Positions 1-5,556 of a stretch of 5,586 nt of DNA are shown piece by piece. Origin of the DNA: Bacillota bacterium (GTDB lineage Bacteria > Bacillota > Clostridia > Saccharofermentanales > UBA5734); contig JAEXPB010000130.1 of assembly GCA_023438965.1 (NCBI GenBank), positions 1 through 5,586 on the forward strand. The letters are read 5' to 3'. The number at the start of each line of letters is the position of its first letter. Within the stretch, counting starts at the first letter, position 1. The notes under the pieces are model-generated. The model was not told the DNA's origin and ran no database searches. It saw nothing but the letters and a program-made list of their open reading frames with translations. The translations under genes and the position numbers were made by a program.

Positions 1-966
1 GTCATTGCCCCAGGCGCCGTTGACGAACTGCTGGCCGAAGTCTGCGTCGCCGCGATGCTCGGTCATCGAGATCGGGTTCAAGAGTTCGCTGACATCCGTA
101 TAACGAGCCTGCATGTCCGGCAGGGTGACAAATGAATGCTGGGCCAGCGAACATTCATAGGAGCCCTTGGTGCCGTGGAAGCAGGTGATGTAGCTCATCG
201 GGTTGTACCAGCCGATGCGGCGGTTCTCGCTGATCCGGGCCAGGCCGCCGTTCGCGAGCTGGAGCAGGGCCGAGGTGTTGGAGTAGGGATTATCCCAGAG
301 GTTGACGCCGGATCCGAAAATGTCCGTATCCTGCTTCTCCACGAAACCATAGGCGGAAACCCGCTTGACGTGCGTGCAGGCGGCGGACAGCACCATGGCG
401 GTGGAATGGGTCGGATAGAGCATCGGCGGAATGCCGGCGACCTGACGCCAGTTGGCGCCGCCGGAGTGCTGGAACGGCTCGTAGAAAAGGCGCATGTCAT
501 GGTTATATTGGGCTTCGGCGTAAACCATGTCGCCCAGTTCGCCGCTCTTCAGTTTCTGGCGGCAGAAAATGCTGCAGGGCCGGTAATGGCCGGTCTCGCC
601 CATCGAATAGGTCAGGCGGGTTTCGGCGACCAATTGGACGATCGTGCGGATATCATCGACTGACGATGCCATGGGCACCGCGCTGTAGACGTGTTTGCCG
701 GCCTTGAGCGCCGCGATGACCAGCGGGCCGTGCAGGTGGCGCTGGACGAATATGGCGACGGCGTTGATTTCGTCGGAAGCCAGCATCTGCTCGAAGGAGT
801 CGAAAATGCGGTTGACCTGGAATTTAGCCATGTACTCCTGGCTGCGCTCGGGGATCAGATCGGTCACCGCGACGTATTCGACCGCCGGGTGTGCCTTGAA
901 CAGCGGGACGAAAGCGCGGGCGAAGCTGCCGCAGCCGACGAAGCCGATTCTTATTTTTTGATGCAT
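1..966 (-). CDS. Gfo/Idh/MocA-family oxidoreductase, C-terminus outside the window
   Basis: The minus strand stays open for 322 codons from ATG at 966-964 to the window edge, so the end of the gene is missing. Residues 4-17 (KIRIGFVGCGSFAR) form a Rossmann nucleotide-binding loop with GxxGxG-like glycines. Residues 90-100 (GKHVYSAVPMA) sit where the family normally has its GKHVxxEKPxA motif, but the Glu and the Lys are Ala96 and Val97. Then come GETGHYRPCSIFCR (123-136) and AEAQYNHD (150-157), the start of the C-terminal sheet domain. The family comprises cytosolic NAD(P)-dependent enzymes acting on sugars, inositols and glycosides; most members are 330-400 residues, so little is probably missing. 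The start is fixed by AAAGGAGG six bases upstream. The divergent AraC-type gene is its likely regulator. The substrate cannot be told, and loss of the EKP lysine makes simple dehydrogenase activity uncertain. Confidence 0.93.
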   Translation of the reverse strand, partial: MHQKIRIGFVGCGSFARAFVPLFKAHPAVEYVAVTDLIPERSQEYMAKFQVNRIFDSFEQMLASDEINAVAIFVQRHLHGPLVIAALKAGKHVYSAVPMASSVDDIRTIVQLVAETRLTYSMGETGHYRPCSIFCRQKLKSGELGDMVYAEAQYNHDMRLFYEPFQHSGGANWRQVAGIPPMLYPTHSTAMVLSAACTHVKRVSAYGFVEKQDTDIFGSGVNLWDNPYSNTSALLQLANGGLARISENRRIGWYNPMSYITCFHGTKGSYECSLAQHSFVTLPDMQARYTDVSELLNPISMTEHRGDADFGQQFVNGAWGND

Positions 967-972
967 GGGGGT

Positions 973-980
973 CCTCCTTT
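973..980 (-). promoter_or_regulatory. Ribosome binding site of the oxidoreductase gene
   Basis: The minus strand reads AAAGGAGG six bases before the ATG at 966. It is a near-perfect Shine-Dalgarno and decides the start, which also places the Rossmann motif at the very N-terminus as expected for the family. Confidence 0.85.
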
Positions 981-989
981 GCTTGCAGA

Positions 990-1028
990 CCGCCGGCCGG
1001 TCAGTTCCTGGACGGCCCAATCCGGCGG
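990..1028 (-). other. Possible stem in the 5' leader of the oxidoreductase mRNA
   Basis: CCGCCGG at 990-996 is the exact reverse complement of CCGGCGG at 1022-1028, separated by 25 bases. If transcription starts near 1042 this 7-bp GC-only stem lies in the untranslated leader and ends about ten bases upstream of the Shine-Dalgarno. There is no T-run after it on the minus strand, so it is not an intrinsic terminator. In GC-rich DNA such a pair could be chance. Confidence 0.25.
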
Positions 1029-1042
1029 CAGGTTTGGGTTCT

Positions 1043-1061
1043 GCTTTCATTATAAGAAAGC
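1043..1061. repeat. Inverted repeat GCTTTC-N7-GAAAGC around the oxidoreductase -10 box
   Basis: GCTTTC (1043-1048) and GAAAGC (1056-1061) are exact reverse complements flanking the 7-bp AT spacer that contains the minus-strand TATAAT. A dyad centred on a -10 box is a plausible repressor operator. The six-base arms are short, so this is only suggestive. Confidence 0.35.
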
Positions 1062-1077
1062 GGAATGGCAATCACAT
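1049..1077 (-). promoter_or_regulatory. Promoter of the oxidoreductase gene, probably activator-dependent
   Basis: The minus strand has a perfect TATAAT at 1054-1049. Seventeen bases upstream the hexamer at 1077-1072 is ATGTGA, which matches TTGACA at only three of six positions. The predicted start is near 1042, giving a leader of about 75 bases. A consensus -10 with a poor -35, next to direct-repeat sites on its upstream side, fits activation by the divergent AraC-type regulator. The call is by motif reading only. Confidence 0.6.
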
Positions 1078-1086
1078 GCAAGGATG

Positions 1087-1101
1087 TTGCCTGAACTTGG
1101 C
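1087..1101. promoter_or_regulatory. Direct repeat copy 1, probable AraC-type operator
   Basis: TTGCCTGAACTTG (1087-1099) is repeated exactly at 1150-1162, and both copies continue with a C two bases later. The copy lies about 52 bases upstream of the predicted oxidoreductase start, just beyond its -35. It also overlaps the candidate -35 of the regulator gene. Direct, not inverted, sites fit AraC-family proteins, which bind asymmetric sites through two helix-turn-helix motifs. Confidence 0.6.
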
Positions 1102-1116
1102 TTGATGATGCATAAT
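1087..1116 (+). promoter_or_regulatory. Candidate promoter of the AraC-family regulator gene
   Basis: TTGCCT (1087-1092, four of six to TTGACA) and CATAAT (1111-1116, five of six to TATAAT) are separated by 18 bases, giving a start near 1123 and a leader of about 85 bases. The -35 lies inside direct repeat copy 1, and copy 2 falls just downstream of the start. Binding of the regulator to both would be expected to repress its own gene. Confidence 0.4.
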
Positions 1117-1149
1117 GGAAATATTCGCTGCGGCACTCTCCGGTCGAAA

Positions 1150-1164
1150 TTGCCTGAACTTGCC
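1150..1164. promoter_or_regulatory. Direct repeat copy 2, probable AraC-type operator
   Basis: This is the second exact copy of TTGCCTGAACTTG, in the same orientation and 63 bp from the first, which is six turns of B-DNA at 10.5 bp per turn. The two sites would face the same side of the helix, allowing side-by-side contact or a small loop between regulator subunits. Confidence 0.55.
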
Positions 1165-1207
1165 GCTAATCGGTTCTCAATCATGAATGGGTGGGGTGTC
1201 TGCCATT

Positions 1208-2047
1208 ATGAGTTACGTTGCCGATCATCGCCGAGTCGAAGGCCGCCCCAGTCCCGGGCTGTCGGTCTACATGTGCGGCTGGCAGCGCTGCCTGGCCGGG
1301 CATCTTTGCGGTCTGGGCATCCGCGACCACTTCGCCATTCACTATATCCTGCATGGCCAGGGTCGTTATTATGCCGGCGGCAAAGCCTATCAGCTGCGGC
1401 AGGGCGACGGCTTCCTGATCCTGCCGCAGGAGCCGGTTTTCTATCAGGCGGACGAAACAGATCCCTGGGAATATGTCTTCGTGACCTTCGACGGCGCGGA
1501 AGCTGCCAGCCTGCTGCAGGCTGCCGGACTGGACGCCCGGCATCTCATCTACCGCTACGATGGCGACGACCTGTTCCGCCAGTATCTGGACCGGACGCGC
1601 GAAGCCAGCCGCTCCAACGCGGCCCGCGGCTATGACGTCATCGGGCATTTCCAGCTGGCCATGGCCTGCCTGGTCCGGCAGCACCAGGAGATGAATCCGC
1701 GACGGTCGCCCAGCGTGGCTTATTTTCAGGAAGCAATCGACTATATTGCCAGCCATTATGCCTATGACATCTCGATCAGCGAAATCGCCGATTTCGTAGG
1801 CATCGACCGCAGCTATCTCTACCGGATCTTCCGCGAGCAGATGGGGCACTCGCCGCAAGCCTGGCTGATCAAGGTCCGCCTGCAGCGGGCTGCTCAACTG
1901 ATGGCGCAGACCGACCTTTCGCTGACGGCGATTGCCCATTCGGTCGGATTCAATGACCTGGCGCACTTCTCGCGGACTTACCGGCTGGCCTTCGGCCTGT
2001 CGCCGACCCAAGGCCGCCTTTCGGCCATCGAAGCGCCGGGAAGTTAG
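1208..2047 (+). CDS. AraC-family transcriptional regulator with N-terminal cupin domain
   Basis: A 279-residue cytosolic DNA-binding regulator. Residues about 18-100 form the AraC-type cupin sensor, with RDHFAIHYILHGQGRYY near residue 39 followed by a beta-rich GDGFLILP segment. The C-terminal AraC/XylS domain (about 175-272) has two helix-turn-helix units: ISEIADFVGIDRSYLYRIF from about residue 190, then LTAIAHSVGFNDLAHFSRTY with the conserved SVGF and GLSP signatures. Such proteins sense a small, often sugar-like, ligand and act as dimers. I prefer ATG 1208 because GGGG precedes it by 11 bases; an in-frame ATG at 1187 would add seven residues but has no visible ribosome site. The divergent oxidoreductase and the paired direct repeats between them mark the likely target and autoregulation. 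The gene ends tail to tail with uppP, with overlapping stops. The ligand is unknown. Confidence 0.94.
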   Translation: MSYVADHRRVEGRPSPGLSVYMCGWQRCLAGHLCGLGIRDHFAIHYILHGQGRYYAGGKAYQLRQGDGFLILPQEPVFYQADETDPWEYVFVTFDGAEAASLLQAAGLDARHLIYRYDGDDLFRQYLDRTREASRSNAARGYDVIGHFQLAMACLVRQHQEMNPRRSPSVAYFQEAIDYIASHYAYDISISEIADFVGIDRSYLYRIFREQMGHSPQAWLIKVRLQRAAQLMAQTDLSLTAIAHSVGFNDLAHFSRTYRLAFGLSPTQGRLSAIEAPGS

Positions 2048-2871
2048 CGGGCGAGCAGGAAGTAGGCGACCAGCACGGCGCCGAGGACGATCCGGTACCA
2101 GCCGAAGACTTTGAAGTCATGCTTTTTAACAAAACCTATCAGGAAACGGATGGCCAGGAAAGAACCGATAAAGGAAACCAGCATGCCGATCAGCAGAATC
2201 AGCAACTCGGCCGAGCTGAAGTCGAGGCCGAATTTGGCCAGCTTGATCAGGCTGGCGCCGAACATGACCGGGATGCCCAGGAAGAAGGTGTATTCAGCGG
2301 CGATTACTCGCGATGTGCCGATCAGCATGGCGCCGATGATCGTCGCACCGGAGCGGGAAGTGCCGGGGATCAGGGCGAGCAGCTGGAAGACGCCGATCAG
2401 GAGTGCAGTCCGGTAGGTGATGGCCGGCAAGGTGGTAATGCTGGGCTGGCGGTTCTTGTTCCAGTTCTCGATCAGGATGAACAGGATGCCGTAAACGATC
2501 AGCGTGACGGCGATGGTCTGGTAATTGTAGAAAATATCGTCGATCTTGTCGTCGAACAGCGTGCCGATGATCCCGGCCGGTATGCAGGAAACCAGGATCC
2601 TGGCCCACAGGTCCAGCGTCGGGCGGTCGACATGGAAACCGCCGCGGAAACGGAATGGATTCAGCTTGTGCCAGTACAGGACAACCACGGCCAGGATCGC
2701 GCTCAATTGGATGACCACAAAAAACATTTCCTTGAAGGCGTCCGATTGGTTGAGCCGGATGAATTCGTCGGCCAGATAGAGGTGGCCGGTGCTGCTGATC
2801 GGCAGCCACTCGGTGATGCCCTCGACGATACCGAGCAAGATGGCCTTCAGGATTTCCAGGAAATTGATCAT
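2044..2871 (-). CDS. uppP: Undecaprenyl-diphosphate phosphatase UppP/BacA
   Basis: A 275-residue integral membrane enzyme, the family's usual length. It dephosphorylates undecaprenyl diphosphate to the monophosphate lipid carrier for peptidoglycan and other wall polymers; extra dosage is known to give bacitracin resistance. The two signature motifs are intact. EGITEWLPISSTGH holds Glu17, Glu21, Ser27 and His30, at the same numbers as the E. coli catalytic residues as I recall them. PGTSRSG (169-175) supplies the arginine at 173. Hydrophobic segments cover roughly 47-66, 87-106, 119-136, 157-185, 190-210, 213-242 and 252-273. The ATG at 2871 places the first motif correctly; a modest GGCAGGT site lies upstream. 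It appears monocistronic, with its own promoter at 2937-2964. The TAA stop overlaps the TAG stop of the convergent regulator gene. The identification is secure. Confidence 0.98.
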   Translation of the reverse strand: MINFLEILKAILLGIVEGITEWLPISSTGHLYLADEFIRLNQSDAFKEMFFVVIQLSAILAVVVLYWHKLNPFRFRGGFHVDRPTLDLWARILVSCIPAGIIGTLFDDKIDDIFYNYQTIAVTLIVYGILFILIENWNKNRQPSITTLPAITYRTALLIGVFQLLALIPGTSRSGATIIGAMLIGTSRVIAAEYTFFLGIPVMFGASLIKLAKFGLDFSSAELLILLIGMLVSFIGSFLAIRFLIGFVKKHDFKVFGWYRIVLGAVLVAYFLLAR

Positions 2872-2898
2872 GCTGTTACCTGCCTTGTCTGGTTATTG

Positions 2899-2913
2899 CC
2901 GGCGATGCGCCGG
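2899..2913 (-). other. Short GC hairpin in the uppP leader
   Basis: CCGGCG at 2899-2904 and CGCCGG at 2908-2913 pair around a three-base loop, within the predicted uppP leader and about 28 bases upstream of its ATG. It is not followed by a T-run. It may affect mRNA stability or be incidental in GC-rich DNA. Confidence 0.25.
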
Positions 2914-2936
2914 GCACCGTGCGGGAATTCTTCTTC

Positions 2937-2964
2937 ATTATAACGTGAACCGCCGATCTGTACA
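2937..2964 (-). promoter_or_regulatory. Promoter of uppP
   Basis: The minus strand has a perfect TATAAT at 2942-2937 and TGTACA at 2964-2959 (four of six to TTGACA) with a 16-base spacer, so transcription should start near 2930 with a leader of about 60 bases. The ten bases TTATAATGAA are identical to those at the oxidoreductase -10 region. The pattern fits a housekeeping sigma-70/SigA promoter. Confidence 0.6.
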
Positions 2965-3088
2965 TGACATTAACCTTACATTCAAATCAGTTGCTTCCGG
3001 TGCGGAAAAGCTGGCAATCTTGCAATATTCATTCAAGTCGGGTAGTCTGGATAGGGGACCAGTCTGCCGGATCAGCGATCATTTTGCC

Positions 3089-3105
3089 GGCGCCGCAGCG
3101 GCGCC
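3089..3105. repeat. Perfect 17-bp palindrome upstream of the DUF2804 gene
   Basis: GGCGCCGC (3089-3096), a central A, and GCGGCGCC (3098-3105) form an exact inverted repeat ending 22 bases before the DUF2804 start. As DNA it could be an operator. As RNA it could fold into a 6-bp GGCGCC stem with a GCAGC loop just ahead of the weak ribosome site. The following bases are ATCTTT, too few T's for a normal intrinsic terminator. No convincing promoter was found on the plus strand in 2872-3127. Confidence 0.5.
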
Positions 3106-3127
3106 ATCTTTGAAGCGGGTGACTGAC

Positions 3128-4162
3128 ATGGTGCAAGTCAGATTGAATCCAGGCCGATTGCTGGACCAGCAGGGCCGCCTGACCGAGCGGGGATATGCCA
3201 CTGCGCCGGTTCGCCAATATGACCGGTCCGACATCCGGGCCAACCGGCTGCGCATCAAGGAATGGGACTATTACCTGATTTATAATGGCCAATACGGACT
3301 GGCGCTGACGCTGGACGACAATGCCTACATGGGACTGGTCAGCGTATCCTGGCTGGATTTCAGCCGCGGAACGGAAATCACCCGCAGCCTGATGAACCTG
3401 CTGCCGTTGGGCCGGACCGGATTGCCGGCCTCCTCGGCCAGCGGCGACGCTGTTTTTCATAACGGCAAAGCGGAGCTTTCTTTCCGCCATATCGACGGGC
3501 ACCGGCATCTCGCCTGTGCCTGGCGTGATTTCACCGGCCAGGAACCGATCCTCGCTGACCTTGACTTGTTTGACGAACCCGCGGACAGCCTGGTGATCGC
3601 CACGCCGTTTGCCGGTCGGCCGCGGGCATTCTATTATAATCAGAAAATCGTCGGCATGCGCGCTGCCGGTACCGTACGCTGGAATGGCCAGACCTTCGCT
3701 TTCCGGCCGGAGGACTCTTTCGGCATTCTGGACTGGGGGCGGGGTGTATGGACTTACGACAATACCTGGTACTGGAGCGCCGGCCAGGGGCTGGTCAACG
3801 GACAGGTGTTCGGCTTCAACCTGGGTTATGGCTTTGGCGACACAACGGCAGCTACCGAGAACATGCTTTTTTACGGCGGCGTGGCGCACAAGCTGGAAAA
3901 GGTCCGCTTCAATATCCCGCGTCTGCCGGGCGGCGGCGATGATTTTCTCCGGCCCTGGACCTTCACTTCATCCGATTCCCGCTTCGAGATGGATTTCCAG
4001 CCGATCCTCGACCGCAGCGCGCTAACTTCGCTGGGTGTCCTGATGAGTGACCAGCACCAGGTCTTCGGCTACTTTACCGGTACGGCGGTCCTTGACGACG
4101 GCACGCGCCTTAAACTGGAGCTTTTCCTCGGCTTTGCCGAGAAGGTCCGGAACAAATGGTGA
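3128..4162 (+). CDS. DUF2804 family protein
   Basis: A 344-residue protein that I recognise as DUF2804, a family of unknown function with typical length about 330-360. Recognised family features are LLDQQGRLTERGYAT (11-25), RIKEWDYY (42-49), DWGRGVWTYDNTWYW (202-216), GYGFGDTTAATENMLFYGG (233-251) and the AEKVRNKW terminus. The protein is rich in Trp and Tyr and looks all-beta; no signal peptide or membrane span is visible, so it is probably cytosolic. The ATG at 3128 is chosen because recognisable family sequence begins right after it; the frame is open further upstream to 2789, but that part overlaps uppP antisense and shows no family sequence. The ribosome site (AGCGGGTG) is weak. The 30-bp gap to the uvsE-like gene suggests one transcript. 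No catalytic residues are known to me, so I assign no activity. Confidence 0.9.
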   Translation: MVQVRLNPGRLLDQQGRLTERGYATAPVRQYDRSDIRANRLRIKEWDYYLIYNGQYGLALTLDDNAYMGLVSVSWLDFSRGTEITRSLMNLLPLGRTGLPASSASGDAVFHNGKAELSFRHIDGHRHLACAWRDFTGQEPILADLDLFDEPADSLVIATPFAGRPRAFYYNQKIVGMRAAGTVRWNGQTFAFRPEDSFGILDWGRGVWTYDNTWYWSAGQGLVNGQVFGFNLGYGFGDTTAATENMLFYGGVAHKLEKVRFNIPRLPGGGDDFLRPWTFTSSDSRFEMDFQPILDRSALTSLGVLMSDQHQVFGYFTGTAVLDDGTRLKLELFLGFAEKVRNKW

Positions 4163-4192
4163 CCCGCACATGCCGGCATTGATGGACCGAAT

Positions 4193-5482
4193 ATGCTGAA
4201 CATTGGCTATGCCTGCCAATTGGTCGGTTTCCCCGACACCGTCTTTCGGACCTGCGTCGCCCGCAACGCGACCCCGGATGTTCTGGCCGGCCTGATCGAC
4301 CATAATCTGCAGCTGCTCGAGCGGATCCTGGATTTCAACCGCGCCAATGGCCTCCGGCTGTACCGGATCAGTTCGGACCTGATTCCCTTTGGCTCCAGCC
4401 CGGTCAATCCGCTGGCCTGGTGGGAACTTTTCGCACCGCGGCTGACGCGCATCGGTGCGCAGCTCCGGGCGTCCGGCCAACGCGTCTCGCTGCATCCCGG
4501 CCAGTATACCGTGCTGAATTCACCGGACCCGGATGTCGTCCGCCGCGCCGTTGCCGATCTGGCCTATCATCAGCGGGTGCTGGACAGCCTGGGCGCCGGC
4601 GATGAAAGCAAGATCATCCTGCATGTCGGCGGCGCCTACGGCGACAAAGAAGCGGCGCTCGCCCGCTTCCGCCAAGTCTGGGCGACGCTGGACGGGGCGG
4701 TCCGGCGCCGGGTTGTCCTGGAAAACGACGACCGGTGCTTCACGATCGCCGATGTCCTGGATCTTGGCCGGGACCTGGGCTTGCCGGTTGTCTTTGACAA
4801 CCTGCATCATGCCTTGAATCCGCCGGTGACGGCGTTGGCGGGTAAGCGCAGCGATGTGGACTGGATCGCGGCTTGCCGGCCGACCTGGCAGCCGGCGGAC
4901 GGCCGGCAGAAGATCCATTATTCGCAGCAGGATCCGGCTAAAAGCGGCGGTTCTCATGCGCAAACGATCGCCCCCGGGCCATTCCTGGATTTTTGCCATC
5001 GCCTGGAGCGCGATGACCTGGACATCATGCTCGAGGTCAAGGACAAGAACCTTTCCGCCCGCAAATGCCAGCTGTGCTGTCCGGCCGCCGGCCTGGCCGC
5101 CCGGGCAGTGGCCGCGGCGCTGGAGCAGGAATGGCACCACTATAAATACACGGTTCTGGAACGGTCCCCGGCCGATTATCTGGCCATCCGCGAGCTGCTC
5201 AAGCATAAAACCGACGCTCCGGCACTGACCTTTTACGAACAAATCGGTCAGGCGTTGAACACGGCTGTCGTTGATCCCGGCCAGGCCGAGAACGCCGCCC
5301 TGCACGTCTGGGGCTATTTCAAGGCAGCGGCTGCGGAGAGCGAACGCAGCCGCTTCTTTCGCCTCCTGGCCGATTTCCGTGGCGGCGCAGTGACGATTAA
5401 ACCAATCAAGGCTCTGCTGTGGCAGCTGACAGTCAAATATCAGCAAAAATACTTGCTGGATTCGTACTATTTCGCTTTGTAA
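4193..5482 (+). CDS. uvsE: UV DNA damage endonuclease UvsE with C-terminal DUF1722-like domain
   Basis: A 429-residue protein, against about 300-320 for stand-alone bacterial UvsE. Residues 1-300 form the UVDE TIM barrel, which nicks DNA 5' of UV photoproducts using a metal cluster. Visible likely ligands are His101 (LHPGQYT), His144 (LHVGGAYG), Glu177 (LENDD), Asp202 and His205 (FDNLHH), Lys240 and His242 (KIHYS), His255 (GGSHAQT) and Glu281 (MLEVKDK). Ser69 (GSSP) stands where B. subtilis UvsE has histidine (ATHP). A CxxCC cluster (292-296) ends the barrel. Residues about 315-427 resemble DUF1722/YbgA: HYKYTVLERSPADYLAIREL, then HVWGYFK, FRLLADFRGG and KYQQKYLLDSYYF. The ATG at 4193 begins directly with barrel strand MLNIGYACQ; its ribosome site is weak. 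Likely cotranscribed with the DUF2804 gene. UvsE identity is firm; the DUF1722 reading is by eye. Confidence 0.95.
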   Translation: MLNIGYACQLVGFPDTVFRTCVARNATPDVLAGLIDHNLQLLERILDFNRANGLRLYRISSDLIPFGSSPVNPLAWWELFAPRLTRIGAQLRASGQRVSLHPGQYTVLNSPDPDVVRRAVADLAYHQRVLDSLGAGDESKIILHVGGAYGDKEAALARFRQVWATLDGAVRRRVVLENDDRCFTIADVLDLGRDLGLPVVFDNLHHALNPPVTALAGKRSDVDWIAACRPTWQPADGRQKIHYSQQDPAKSGGSHAQTIAPGPFLDFCHRLERDDLDIMLEVKDKNLSARKCQLCCPAAGLAARAVAAALEQEWHHYKYTVLERSPADYLAIRELLKHKTDAPALTFYEQIGQALNTAVVDPGQAENAALHVWGYFKAAAAESERSRFFRLLADFRGGAVTIKPIKALLWQLTVKYQQKYLLDSYYFAL

Positions 5483-5541
5483 ACCCGTCAACAGCGGTTT
5501 CGTCATAACGTCAGCCGGCCGCCCTGCGGTATAAAGAACCC

Positions 5542-5548
5542 AAGGAGG
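5542..5548 (+). promoter_or_regulatory. Ribosome binding site of the next gene
   Basis: AAGGAGG lies eight bases before the ATG at 5557, an optimal arrangement. A TATAAA at 5530-5535 could be a -10 box but has no good -35 (AACGTC at 17 bases) and would start transcription at the ribosome site itself. The gene may instead be read through from uvsE, since no terminator hairpin with a T-run is visible in 5483-5541. Confidence 0.75.
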
Positions 5549-5556
5549 ATGCACGG

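Noticed and set aside
136..663. Plus-strand open frame of 175 codons, and the neighbouring frame at 691-1635
   Set aside because: Both are antisense to the oxidoreductase, and the second runs on in another frame into the regulator gene. Neither shows a recognisable domain.
1181..2011. 276-codon open frame antisense to the AraC-family gene
   Set aside because: The plus strand carries clear AraC domain motifs. The antisense frame is the usual shadow of GC-rich codon usage, with no recognisable domain.
2119..2943. 274-codon open frame antisense to uppP
   Set aside because: Its translation is low-complexity, rich in Asp, Gln and Glu, the mirror of a membrane protein. UppP motifs on the other strand are unmistakable.
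2964..3048. Plus-strand promoter for the DUF2804 gene
   Set aside because: The best hexamers (ATGACA at 2964; TTGCAA at 3020 with TAGTCT at 3043) lack an acceptable partner at normal spacing, so no promoter is called.
2789..3127. N-terminal extension of the DUF2804 frame by 113 residues
   Set aside because: The frame is open, but the extension would overlap uppP antisense and cover the uppP promoter. Recognisable family sequence starts only after ATG 3128.
3029..3889. 286-codon open frame antisense to the DUF2804 gene
   Set aside because: No domain is recognisable, and DUF2804 motifs continue throughout the plus strand.
5481..5500. AAACC/GGTTT inverted repeat after uvsE as a terminator
   Set aside because: The stem is only five AT-containing pairs with a ten-base loop and no following T-run.
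4520..5554. 344-codon open frame antisense to uvsE
   Set aside because: It mirrors a gene with a complete set of catalytic residues and shows no motif of its own.
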